Shown here piece after piece: positions 19,966-29,010 of a stretch of 64,000 nt of DNA. The stretch comes from Macrostomum hystrix (taxonomy: Eukaryota; Platyhelminthes; Macrostomidae). Each line of letters starts with the position of its first letter. Position 1 is the first letter of the stretch. The position numbers were made by a program, and so were the translations under genes. The stretch lies in contig CATNEN010000009.1 in assembly GCA_950097015.1 (NCBI GenBank), positions 932,501-996,500 of the forward strand, in the 5' to 3' direction. A model generated the notes under the pieces. The model did not search any database. It had not been told where the DNA came from and saw only the letters and a program-made list of their open reading frames with translations.

Positions 19966-21714
19966 TCACGTCTTCCGGAAAGCCTGCCTCTCCATGTCGC
20001 CATGCCGCCGCTGCACCTGACTGGCCCGCCGACGCACCGCCTCCTCCAGGCTGCACTCCGCCGACCGGTTCGCCAGGCCGCGAATTAACTCCCCGCCGGA
20101 GCTGACGTTGGCAGCTTCGCCACCGCTGTTTGCCAGCGCGGCCGCTGCGGCCGCCACACGCGATTCGAGCCTGGCACGCCGCTCCGCCTCGTGTTTGCGC
20201 GCGTCCTGCATCATCTCCTCTAGGCGGCGGGCCCGCTCCTCGGCGGCCGATGCTTTGGAAGCTTCTGGCGGAGAATGGGACTGACGGCTGGGCTTTGGTG
20301 ATTTGGCAGGCCGGTCTATGTGTCTCGGTGGTGACGCAGCTGATGACCGGTCTCTGTGTCTCGGTGGTGATGCAGCTGATGACCGGTCTCTGTGTCTCGG
20401 TGGTGATGCAGCTGATGACCGGTCTCTGTGTCTCGGTGGTGATGCAGCTGATGACCGGTCTCTGAGTCTCGGTGGTGATGCAGCTGATGACCGGTCTCTG
20501 TGTCTCGGTGGTGATGCAGCTGATGACCGGTCTCTGAGTCTCGGTGGTGATGCAGCTGATGACCGGTCTCTGTGTCTCGGTGGTGATGCTGCTGATGACC
20601 GGTCTCTGTGTCTCGGTGGTGACGCAGCTGATGACCGGTCTCTGTGTCTCGGTGGTGATGCAGCTGATGACCGGTCTCTGTGTCTCGGTGGTGATGCAGC
20701 TGATGACCGGTCTCTGTGTCTCGGTGGTGACGCAGCTGATGACCGGTCTCTGTGTCTCGGTGGTGACGCAGCTGATGACCGGTCTCTGTGTCTAGGAGGT
20801 GACGCAGCTGATGACCTTTCTCTGTATCGGGGCGGAGGCGACCTGTCATTCTGACGGTCTCTGTGTCGGGGCGGAGGCGACCTGTCATTCTGACGGTCTC
20901 TGTGTCGGGGCGGAGGCGACCTGTCATTCTGACGGTCTCTGTGTCGGGGCGGAGGCGACCTGTCATTCTGACGGTCTCTGTGTCGGGGCGGAGGCGACCT
21001 GTCATTCTGACGGTCTCTGTGTCGGGGCGGAGGCGACCTGTCATTCTGACGGTCTCTGTGTCGGGGCGGAGGCGACCTGTCATTCTGACGGTCTCTGCGG
21101 CTCACTGGCGAACGGTCTCCATCAAGGTCTCGCTGTCCCCGATCGGACGTCGCGGACTCCGCAGCCGGCTCCTTGTTCACAATGGCCAAGTACTGCTCAA
21201 GCAGCTCGTCTCCGCTGGACTCATCGGAGTCGGAGGAAGACGAGGAGCCGGACGAGGAAGAGGCGCCGGCCTTCTTCCTCTTCTTCTTCTTAGCCTTCTT
21301 ATCGCCCTTTCTCCGCTCCTTCCGCTGCATAGCCAGCGCCAGCTTGCGCATTCGCACCGGGTTCTGCTGCAGCCGGTGCAGCCGCTCAGCCTCCTGCTGC
21401 CTGATGAGAAACAGCGGGTCCTCCCGCATCTTGGCCTGCATGTCCAGCATGGCTCGCCGCTCGATGATGCCCGAGTCCAGCTCCTTAGTGACGCCCTGAA
21501 GCTTGGCCGAGTCGTCAATGGCAGCCAGCTTGGAGACGTCGGTGATGCGCTTGCCCCTGAGGTAGTCCTCAGCGCTGGGTCGGCTCATGTCTTCGTTGTA
21601 GAGAAACTCAACTCGCTGCTGCCCGTCTGAGGTGTACTTCTCCCTGAGCAGCTTCAGCATCTTCTCGCGCTCCTCCGAGTCCAGATGCTCCATGTCGGGC
21701 ACTTGGCGTGACAT
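19966..21714 (-). CDS. CWC25: Pre-mRNA splicing factor CWC25 with expanded RS-like repeats
   Basis: CWC25 joins the spliceosome after PRP2 and promotes the first transesterification. The conserved part reads VEFLYNEDMSRPSAEDYLRG, MLDMQAKMREDPLFLIRQQE and NPVRMRKLALAMQRKERRK, all CWC25 hallmarks, then a Lys-rich stretch and an acidic Ser tract. Residues about 215-310 are seven 13-aa repeats (RDRQNDRSPPPRH). About 310-480 are roughly fourteen 12-aa repeats (RDRSSAASPPRH). A basic C-terminal coiled coil (ERARRLEEMMQDARKHEAE) closes the 582-aa protein. The usual N-terminal KSWHP-type motif is not visible; it may be in an upstream exon, since an acceptor TTCTCTATTCCAG lies 55 nt before this ATG, out of frame. 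The repeats resemble SR-protein phosphorylation sites. Confidence 0.85.
   Translation of the reverse strand: MSRQVPDMEHLDSEEREKMLKLLREKYTSDGQQRVEFLYNEDMSRPSAEDYLRGKRITDVSKLAAIDDSAKLQGVTKELDSGIIERRAMLDMQAKMREDPLFLIRQQEAERLHRLQQNPVRMRKLALAMQRKERRKGDKKAKKKKRKKAGASSSSGSSSSSDSDESSGDELLEQYLAIVNKEPAAESATSDRGQRDLDGDRSPVSRRDRQNDRSPPPRHRDRQNDRSPPPRHRDRQNDRSPPPRHRDRQNDRSPPPRHRDRQNDRSPPPRHRDRQNDRSPPPRHRDRQNDRSPPPRYRERSSAASPPRHRDRSSAASPPRHRDRSSAASPPRHRDRSSAASPPRHRDRSSAASPPRHRDRSSAASPPRHRDRSSAASPPRHRDRSSAASPPRLRDRSSAASPPRHRDRSSAASPPRLRDRSSAASPPRHRDRSSAASPPRHRDRSSAASPPRHRDRSSAASPPRHIDRPAKSPKPSRQSHSPPEASKASAAEERARRLEEMMQDARKHEAERRARLESRVAAAAAALANSGGEAANVSSGGELIRGLANRSAECSLEEAVRRRASQVQRRHGDMERQAFRKT
20320..21085 (-). 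repeat. Coding minisatellites inside CWC25 (36-bp and 39-bp units)
   Basis: Positions 20320-20815 hold 36-bp units with core GGTCTCTGTGTCTCGGTGGT. Positions 20820-21085 hold 39-bp units with core CGGTCTCTGTGTCGGGGCGG. Both unit lengths keep the CWC25 frame and share the GGTCTCTGTGTC core, so one array may derive from the other. Confidence 0.95.
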
Positions 21715-22430
21715 GGCGGCGACTGCTTTGATACAAGAGATTCGGCTCCGTCTGCAGAAGCTGCGGGATCTGGAATAGAGAACAGTGAGACGTCATTTCT
21801 ATTCCGGCCTATTTCATTGTCTATGGGCTATATTAGCAATCCAGCTATTTCATTGTCTAGGGGATAGACTAGCAATCCAGCTATTTCATTGTCTATGGAC
21901 AAAAACGACAGTCTAGTTTCAGCGGGTTAGAAAATAAATCCTATCTATTTATTAGGCCAGTGATTGAAACCCCACTTCCTTAAATATTCAATTTTAAAAG
22001 TGCTGCATCATCTCCTAATCGTCCTATTCTGAGCTCGCAGATTGCATCCGGCAATCCGAAATGCCAAGAAGCCAGACTTTTCTCTCAAGAGAACTTAACA
22101 GAGCACTGGCTCTCCGCGAGAGCGGTGAAGCGGAAATTGAGCTGAAAGTGAGTCTTCGGCTCTGTCGATAACTTCGCCTCACGGCACTGCCCAATGAAAT
22201 TGAAGGCCAGAGAGAACACAGATTAGCGATAAATCTCTTAAAGCTATTCTTAACGTTTTAGTTTATTATGCATGAAGCTGACATGAAATATCAAATTGTG
22301 CAACATGGAAGCAGCAGTAATGCATAGGCTAGAATAGGCTAGTCGTGCACCTGGAATATTTTATTTTGCATGAAAATTCATTCGGGTGATTGGCAGCCTA
22401 TGAATAAAAATAAAGCGATCCCACGATCAG
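21715..22430. other. CWC25 5' flank, with a possible tiny plus-strand exon
   Basis: The minus-strand acceptor TTCTCTATTCCAG at about 21770-21782 probably marks the 5' end of the CWC25 exon. Positions 21815-21900 hold 2.5 copies of GCTATTTCATTGTCTA-type repeats. On the plus strand, ATG at 22061 opens 29 codons (MPRSQTFLSRELNRALALRE then SGEAEIELK) that end at a GTGAGTC donor at 22148. No matching next exon was found, so this is only a candidate. Confidence 0.3.
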
Positions 22431-23266
22431 CTGTCAATCAGCAGCCTCAGCTGTCAATCAGCAGCCTCAGCTGGCAATCAGCAGCCTCAGCTGGCAATCA
22501 GCAGCCTCAGCTGTCAATCAGCAGTCTCAGCTGGCAATCAGCAGCCTCAGCTGTCAATCAGCAGCCTCAGCTGGCAATCAGCAGCCTCAGCTGTCAATCA
22601 GCAGCCTTAGCTGTTAATCAGCAGCCTCAGCTGTCAATCAGCAGCCTTAGCTGTTAATCAGCAGCCTCAGCTGTCAATCAGCAGCCTTAGCTGTTAATCA
22701 GCAGCCTCAGCTGTCAATCAGCAGCCTTAGCTAACAATCAGCAGCCTCAGCTGTCAATCAGCAGCCTTAGCTGTTAATCAGCCTCTAAAAACAAGTCAGC
22801 CAATCAGCAGCCTCAGCTGTTAATCAGCAGCCTTAGCGGTTAATCAGCAGCCTCAGCTGTCAATCAGCAGCCTTAGCTGTTAATCAGCAGCCTCAGCTGT
22901 CAATCAGCAGCCTTAGCTGTTAATCAGCAGCCTCAGCTGTCAATCAGCAGCCTTAGCTAACAATCAGCAGCCTCAGCTGTCAATCAGCAGCCTTAGCTGT
23001 TAATCAGCCTCTAAAAACAAGTCAGCGAATCAACAGCCTCAGCAGCCAATCAGCCTCTAAAAACAAGTCAGCGAATCAACAGCCTCAGCAGCCAATCAGC
23101 CTCTAAAAACAAGTCAGCGAATCAACAGCCTCAGCTGTTAATCAGCCTCTAAAAACAAGTCAGCGAATCAACAGCCTCAGCAGCCAATCAGCCTCTAAAA
23201 ACAAGTCAGCGAATCAACAGCCTCAGCAGCCAATCAGCCTCTAAAAACAAGTCAGCCAAACAGCAG
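22431..23266 (+). repeat. Composite array abutting the 3' end of IDI1
   Basis: 18-bp CAGCCTCAGCTGTCAATC units cover 22431-22785 and 22800-23010. They then interleave with a unit of about 46 bp containing CCTCTAAAAACAAGTCAGCG from 22780 to 23266. The last copy contains the IDI1 stop codon on the minus strand. Confidence 0.9.
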
Positions 23267-24883
23267 CCGCCGGTGCTTGTCCAGCACCAACTCGAACCAG
23301 GGCGTGGGCGGTTGGCCGGCAGCGCGCCGCTCTGACAGGAACTCGTCCAGCTGGGAATCTGACAGCCAAGCCGTCTCGACCACCTCGTTGGGATCCGGGC
23401 GCAGGCTGTCAGTGACTGCCGAGTCGGGCAGCCGCAGGCGCAGCAGGTGGTCGACCTCGTGCTCGGCCCAGTCGCCAGTTGAGTCGCAGTCGGCCTGGTA
23501 CACAATGGTTGCCAGGTGGTCAATGGCTTCTACGGGCAGCTGCAGGCCCAGCTCAAGCCGAGTCCGCCTGACTGCGGCCAGCTTCACACCCACACCTGCG
23601 GGCAGGGCGGATAATCAGCTGTTCTCATTGTGCATTCACTCAGATTCTCATTGTGTGTTCACTCAGATTCTCATTGTGTGTTCACTCAGATTCTCATTGT
23701 GTGTTCACTCAGATTCTCATTGTGTGTTCACTCAGATTCTCATTGTGTGTTCACTCAGATTCTCATTGTGTGTTCACTCAGATTCTCATTGTGTGTTCAC
23801 TCAGATTCTCATTGTGTGTTCGATCAGATTCTCATTGTGTGTTCACTCAGATTCTCATTGTGTGTTCACTCAGATTCTCATTGTGTGTTCACTCAGATTC
23901 TCATTGTGTGTTCACTCAGATTCTCATTGTGTGTTCACTCAGATTCTCATTGTGTGTTCACTCAGATTCTCATTGTGTGTTCACTCAGATTCTCATTGTG
24001 TGTTCACTCAGATTCTCATTGTGTGTTCACTCAGATTCTCATTGTGTGTTCACTCAGATTCTCATTGTGTGTTCACTCAGATTCTCATTGTGTGTTCACT
24101 CAGATTCTCATTGTGTGTTCACTCAGATTCTCATTGTGTGTTCACTCAGATTCTCATTGTGTGTTCACTCAGATTCTCATTGTGTGTTCACTCAGATTCT
24201 CATTGTGTGTTCACTCAGATTCTTATTGTGTGTTCACTCATTCTCATTGTGTATTCTAAGCCTCAGATCTCACTGTCCCGAGCCTCAGATCTCACTGTCC
24301 CCAGCCTCAGATCTCACTGTCCCCAGCCTCAGATCTCACTGTCCCCAGCCTCAGATTTCACTGTCCCCAGCCTCAGATATCACTGTCCCCAGCCTCAGAT
24401 CTCACTGTCCCCAGCCTCAGATCTCACTGTCCCTAGCCTCAGATCTCACTGTCCCCAGCCTCAGATCTCACTGTCCCCAGCCTCAGATCTCACTGTCCCC
24501 ACCATCGCCGCACCTGGCTGCAGCTCCTCGGCGGTGTGCAGGGGGTGTGAGCAGCATGAGTTGGTCCAGCGGCCCGGGAAGGTGAGCTTAAGCAAGGAGC
24601 GGCGCTGAAGCAGCAAGCGGTCCCGGCTGTCCATCAGGAAGAGGCTGAAGGCGCGGTGCAGGGCTTTGCCGGCGCGGACGTTGTCAGCCCGGTGGCAGAA
24701 CTCCTTGCTGGCGGCGCCGAGGACGCGATCGGTGGAGTCAACCAGGATGCACGGCTCCGACAGCAGCGCCGCTTGCGAAGGGTGCATCGGCGTCTTCGAA
24801 AACGTTGCCGAGCTACTGGACGATGACAGAAGGCGCTGTGGGCAGCACCTGCGAAGACTGGCGATGGCCAAAGTGACGCGTGG
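23252..24883 (-). CDS. IDI1: Isopentenyl-diphosphate delta-isomerase (type I, Nudix fold)
   Basis: Exons 24883-24514 and 23595-23252 join G/GT in phase to 237 codons. The enzyme interconverts IPP and DMAPP in isoprenoid synthesis. Conserved elements are CILVDSTDRVLG, CHRADNVRAGKALHRAFSLF, FPGRWTNSCCSHPLHT with the catalytic Cys, GDWAEHEVDHLL with the Nudix metal-binding Glu, and LRPDPNEV. The reading frame is open back to acceptor CTCATTTCAG at phase 0 without an ATG. The first ATG (24787) removes an Arg/Ser-rich leader (ASLRRCCPQRLLSSSSSS) that looks like an organelle-targeting peptide, so two start modes are plausible. The C-terminus ends LDKHRRLLFG, about 20 residues shorter than vertebrate IDI1, and the stop lies inside a downstream minisatellite. 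The 918-bp intron is mostly two arrays. Confidence 0.9.
23625..24250 (+). repeat. 23-bp minisatellite in the IDI1 intron
   Basis: About 27 near-perfect copies of TCTCATTGTGTGTTCACTCA plus GAT. 23 is not a multiple of three, yet long ORFs appear in all three plus frames because the unit lacks stops. Confidence 0.95.
24255..24500 (+). repeat. 22-bp minisatellite in the IDI1 intron
   Basis: About 11 copies of AGCCTCAGATCTCACTGTCC plus CC, directly next to the 23-bp array and ending within 15 bp of the donor of IDI1 exon 1. The CCTCAGAT core resembles the adjoining array's ACTCAGAT. Confidence 0.95.
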
Positions 24884-24894
24884 CTGAAATGAGA
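24884..24894 (-). promoter_or_regulatory. 3' splice site at the first visible IDI1 exon, likely trans-splice acceptor
   Basis: On the minus strand TCTCATTTCAG is followed in phase 0 by CCA CGC GTC ACT TTG GCC. No coding exon was found upstream. Confidence 0.45.
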
Positions 24895-25590
24895 CATGAT
24901 AGGTACGGGGTTGAGATTTGGATCCGCATCCACTTGAAAACTAACATTAAACCTACAGCAGCAGCAGCAGCAGCCAGTCCCAGCAGTGCTCCGGCACATC
25001 ATAGCAGTCATAGCAGTGAAAGTGCAGCCAGCGGAGGGATTAACCGGGAATTCTCGACTCGGCTTTCCTCGCTACTCGCATCTCCCCAACCTCGGGGAAG
25101 GAATAACAGCAGGTGCTGAGAGCAGATTAGCCTGAGCAGGCCAGCACTCAGCACTTCCCCCCATCGCAGCGCTAATAGTCCCAACTGATTGCATTCCAAT
25201 AAGAATGCCCAGCTCACCCATTCTGGCACTCGGCCATCGCTTCCCCTGCCCCTGAAGGCCTGGTATTCACTCCGCGGATTTCATCCGCCCCGGCACGAGC
25301 TCAACAGCCAGCCAAAACAGCCGCGCACCAATGAAAAGCTTCAAAGCCAAGCCGACGGAAGCAGCTGAGCAACAATGACCGGCTTTTTATTGTAAGCCAT
25401 TTTTTAACAAGAGACAGACAGACAGAATACTTTCATTTGTTAATGACAGCGTGCGGGCACATCACAATGGCTTGAGTTGCAGTAAATCATAAGTTAGCGG
25501 CATCAGAACTATTGCTTTGATATAATAACCTAACTAAGAATATGTTCAACACAATAGACACTTCCAACACCTTAACTAGAGACTTGTCAA
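24895..25590. other. IDI1 5' flank
   Basis: The flank is unique sequence with a short AGC-rich tract at 24957-24985. It becomes AT-rich after 25370. No gene was seen. Confidence 0.4.
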
Positions 25591-26225
25591 TCAAAATGAG
25601 GATACGGAAAGTGACTTATCAAACTAATTGGCGACAAAGATCTCACATGACTTATCAAACTAATTGGTAATAAAGATCTCACATGACTTATCAAACTAAT
25701 TGGTGATAAAGATCTCACATGACTTATCAAACTAATTGGTGACAAAGATCTCACATGACTTATCAAACTAATTGGTGATAAAGATCTCACATGAATTATC
25801 AAACTAATTGGTGATAAAGATCTCACATGAATTATCAAACTAATTGGTGATAAAGATCTCACATGAATTATCAAACTAATTGGTGATAAAGATCTCACAT
25901 GAATTATCAAACTAATTGGTAATAAAGATCTCACATGTCTTATCAAACTAATTGGTGACAAAGATCTCACATGACTTATCAAACTAATTGGTGATAAAGA
26001 TCTCACATGACTTATCAAACTAATTGGTGACAAAGATCTCACATGACTTATCAAACTAATTGGTGATAAAGATCTCACATGACTTATCAAACTAATTGGT
26101 GATAAAGATCTCACATGTCTTATCAAACTAATTGGTGATAAAGATCTCACATGTCTTATCAAACTAATTGGTGACAAAGATCTCACATGACTTATCAAAC
26201 TAATTGGTGATAAAGATCTCCCATG
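25590..26225 (+). repeat. 36-bp minisatellite downstream of BLOC1S6
   Basis: About 17 copies of TTATCAAACTAATTGGTGAT followed by AAAGATCTCACATGAC. The 36-bp length gives a 12-residue artefactual repeat (SLSPISLISHVR) on the minus strand. Confidence 0.95.
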
Positions 26226-26403
26226 CGCTCGTAAGAGTTGAAATATGAAAAAATAGCAACAATTTTTACACAGGAAGCAAATGGAACAAAAAATCTTTGA
26301 TATGAATTTACAATTGATAGCAAAGCAGCGAACGGTTAGAGAGGGAATGCCCATTGTGCCAGATACACCAGCACACAATCGCAGGCCAGATGTCAGCCCC
26401 GGT

Positions 26404-26883
26404 CTAGGAGGAGGCAGAGGCCTTTGCCGCCGGCTCGGCTGGCCGGGCGATGAGCTGCCGCTCGGCCTCGAGCTCCCGCTCGCGTTCCGCCTGGCGCTTG
26501 AGCAGCTCCGTCTGCTTGGCCTGCTGCAGCTGGATGGCTCGCTTCTTCAGCCGCTGCAGCCGCTCGGCCTGGCGCTGCATCTCCTTGCGCATGCGGCCCA
26601 GCCGCTGCTGGTACTCCCGCACCTGCTCCAGGCGGCAGTCCATCTCCTGCAGGCCGGAGCAGTCCGCCAGGCGGGCCCGCTCGTGCTGGATGCTCTCCAG
26701 GAACGACTGCTGGCAGGTCAGCAGCTCCGACAGCGCTGACTCGCGCGCTGACAGGCCTGGACGGTGGAAGGCCAGCGCGCCGGCTGCCAGAGCGTCTATG
26801 GTGGCAGTCGCGGCGGTGTCGGCAGCGTCGGAGGAGGTGGCAGCCGGTACGGCCGCGGAATCCGTGGTGCTCGATGCCTCAGA
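26404..26883 (-). CDS. BLOC1S6: BLOC-1 subunit 6 (pallidin)
   Basis: Pallidin is a subunit of BLOC-1, which acts in the biogenesis of lysosome-related organelles and endosomal sorting; it binds syntaxin-13/12. The coiled-coil C-terminal half contains YQQRLGRMRKEMQRQAERLQ, RLKKRAIQLQQAKQTE and ERQLIARPAEP, closely following the family signature around KLKKRALKLQQ and QLTARPA. The N-terminal half is an Ala/Thr/Ser-rich leader and DALAAGALAFHRPGLSARES, matching the conserved LAEGLL region. The open frame starts right after CACCCGCAG at TCT in phase 0. The only internal ATG (26643) would delete half the coiled coil, so the initiator must be supplied upstream. From the acceptor it is 159 aa; human pallidin is 172. 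Confidence 0.85.
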   Translation of the reverse strand, partial: SEASSTTDSAAVPAATSSDAADTAATATIDALAAGALAFHRPGLSARESALSELLTCQQSFLESIQHERARLADCSGLQEMDCRLEQVREYQQRLGRMRKEMQRQAERLQRLKKRAIQLQQAKQTELLKRQAERERELEAERQLIARPAEPAAKASASS

Positions 26884-26892
26884 CTGCGGGTG
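26884..26892 (-). promoter_or_regulatory. 3' splice site of the BLOC1S6 exon, likely trans-splice acceptor
   Basis: On the minus strand CACCCGCAG precedes TCT GAG GCA in phase 0. Sequence beyond it is a 21-bp array and shows no coding exon. Confidence 0.45.
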
Positions 26893-26943
26893 TTCAGAAG
26901 ATGTACAGAGAGAAGTGTTTACAGGATAGCCTGTGTTGTTGTT

Positions 26944-27165
26944 GGATGGGATAGGGTGTTAAGAGGATGGGGTAGGGTGTTAAGAGGATGGGGTAGGGTG
27001 TTAAGAGGATGGGGTAGGGTGTTAAGAGGATGGGGTAGGGTGTTAAGAGGATGGGGTAGGGTGTTAAGAGGATGGGGTAGGGTGTTAAGAGGATGGGGTA
27101 GGGTGTTAAGAGGATGGGGTAGGGTGTTAAGAGGATGGGGTAGGGTGTTAAGAGGATGGGGCATT
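26944..27165 (+). repeat. 21-bp minisatellite upstream of BLOC1S6
   Basis: Ten to eleven copies of GGGTAGGGTGTTAAGAGGAT plus G, about 60 bp upstream of the BLOC1S6 acceptor. It resembles telomeric repeat only superficially. Confidence 0.95.
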
Positions 27166-27744
27166 TACAGGATGGACAGGGTTTATCCTATTTGGGCAGG
27201 CTACAGTAAAAATTAAGCAAGCCAGTGAGACGATCGCAATGAGTACGTAACGGTAGCATAATATATATTAATAATGAATAGTTAGACAGTCAGTTAATAT
27301 AGTGCGGTCTCGCTCTCTAGCAGAAATGTAAGTAATGTGTACACAACCTGGTGACGCGGGATGCTTGAGAAGCCGGGCAGCAAAAACACGAGAGGCGAAC
27401 TTACAATTGGTCACAGAACAATTTGCTTCTACCGCATTGTAACAGTTTAGGAGGCAAATAAGAAGCGAATAAAATAATGAATAACAATTCTATGAAACTT
27501 TCGCCTAGCTATCACTAACATACTACTAACCGCAGCAGTTCAGTAGTGTTTGATGATCATCCATCTGTTTACACTGAACTAACAATAATAGAAATAATAA
27601 GAACTCGGAATTCTAATATGATTATGCAGACAGCAGGGCCGGTGAAATCACAGTTTAAGACGAGGAACAACAAAAAAATGCTTAGGCAACACTGTCATGC
27701 AATATAAGCACAGGAGCAATTAAAAGATAATAAACAACTGTGTG
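27166..27744. other. AT-rich spacer upstream of BLOC1S6
   Basis: Unique AT-rich sequence. No ORF, repeat or RNA gene was recognised. Confidence 0.4.
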
Positions 27745-28055
27745 CCTTGGGTTCGACACCTGCTTGGTGCAGTAATAATTCATTACACCTGCCCCAATTA
27801 GGCCAGATGTGCAGCCGCCAGCGCAGCAGCAGCTATTGCGCGGCGCATCTGAAGGCTCCATACGGCTGTTCAGTCCATGGACTGGGGAGCACAACACCCA
27901 CCCTCCATTTCCCCTCCTGATGCTGGTTGGTACCCATTCAACAGCTGCTTGAACTCAAGCAATGCAGAGTTAAGTGTCTTGCTAAAAGACACAAATTGTA
28001 CCAATGAATGCGGGAATCGAACCCCCGACCTTCAAGTCTTAACCGGCACCATTTA
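27745..28055 (-). mobile_element. tRNA-derived SINE, family 2 (longest copy)
   Basis: In reverse orientation it reads GGTTAAGACTTGAAGGTCGG, GGGTTCGATTCCC, a body ending CCAGTCCATGGACTGAAC, and the 3' part GGCCTAATTGGGGCAGGTG. Segment order matches the copy at 16545-16735. This copy has an extra internal segment of about 90 bp. Confidence 0.75.
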
Positions 28056-28449
28056 GTGCAGTGTTAAGTCTGGGTATAGTTACTCATTTGCCCCTTAAAT
28101 GCCGAATTCAAAGTCATATTCTCTATTCGCTCCAATCAGGTAAATCGTAGAGTAAGATATCTGTAAGGTGCGCCACAACATCGAATTATAGCGTGGGTAA
28201 AGTGAGCGAAAAAGCTGAAACTGTCAGCAGCAATGATGCTACTGTAAGTAGTGAAGGTATTGTTCTAGCAGCAATTATTAACTAGGGCATGTTAGGCAAA
28301 GCAGTTAAATGGATAGCAGGTTAAATTAACTCGATGCAAGACTGCAGTTGGACTAGATTAATGCAGGGCTGATTACACATGCTTAGAGTGTGCCAAGCGG
28401 TTTTCAAAGCCGTTTGCTAGATAGTTTTATTACCCTCATCTTACAGCCT
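28056..28449. other. Spacer downstream of the J-protein gene
   Basis: Unique AT-rich sequence; nothing recognised. Confidence 0.35.
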
Positions 28450-28570
28450 GTACAATGTGTTTATAAACCTGTAAAATGTGTTCATAAGCCTGTAAAATGT
28501 GTTCATAAGCCTGTAAAATGTGTTCATAAGCCTGTAAAATGTGTTCATGAGCCTGTAAAATGTGTTCATT
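28450..28570 (+). repeat. 21-bp minisatellite
   Basis: About six copies of CCTGTAAAATGTGTTCATAA plus G, then a degenerate end. Confidence 0.9.
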
Positions 28571-28634
28571 ACTCTATTCCAACAGTGAGTACCACAGTGA
28601 GTACTTATTACTCATAAGTAAGATCTAGTGGCAG

Positions 28635-28915
28635 CGCTCATTACCCACACCTTACAGGAAGTAACACAGTGCTCATTACCCACACCTTACAGGCAGTAAC
28701 ATAGTGCTCATTACCCACACCTTACAGGAAGTAACACAGTGCTCATTACCCACACCTTACAGGCAGTGACACAGTGCTCATTACCCACACCTTACAGGAA
28801 GTAACACAGTGCTCATTACCCACACCTTACAGGCAGTAACACAGTGCTCATTACCCACACCTTACAGGCAGTGACACAGTGCTCATTACCCACTCCTTAC
28901 AGGCAGTAACACAGC
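28635..28915 (+). repeat. 35-bp minisatellite at the 3' side of the J-protein gene
   Basis: Eight copies of TGCTCATTACCCACACCTTA followed by CAGGCAGTAACACAG, with alternating GGAAG and GGCAG variants. It ends about 95 bp past the J-protein stop codon. Confidence 0.95.
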
Positions 28916-29010
28916 AGGCCAAAGTTAATCCGGAATGAAGGGGACAAGAGGACAAACAACAGTTCGCGTCAACAGTCTGATCTGTGAGCTGCTGATCCCA
29001 GTCTGGGAAT

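Noticed and set aside
20303-21630. Repeat proteins on the strand opposite CWC25 (SLCLGGDAADDR)
   Set aside because: Antisense or shifted readings of the CWC25 coding minisatellites; only the minus frame continues into conserved CWC25 sequence.
23630-24608. Plus-strand proteins of 200-440 aa rich in SDSHCVFTQ
   Set aside because: Read-through of the 22- and 23-bp arrays in the IDI1 intron, antisense to the real gene.
26944-27165. Interstitial telomere repeat (GGGTAGGGTGTTAAG)
   Set aside because: The unit is 21 bp and lacks the regular TTAGGG period; similarity is superficial.
28635-28915. CRISPR-like array
   Set aside because: Repeats are contiguous with no unique spacers and the genome is eukaryotic; it is a minisatellite. 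The same applies to the other arrays.
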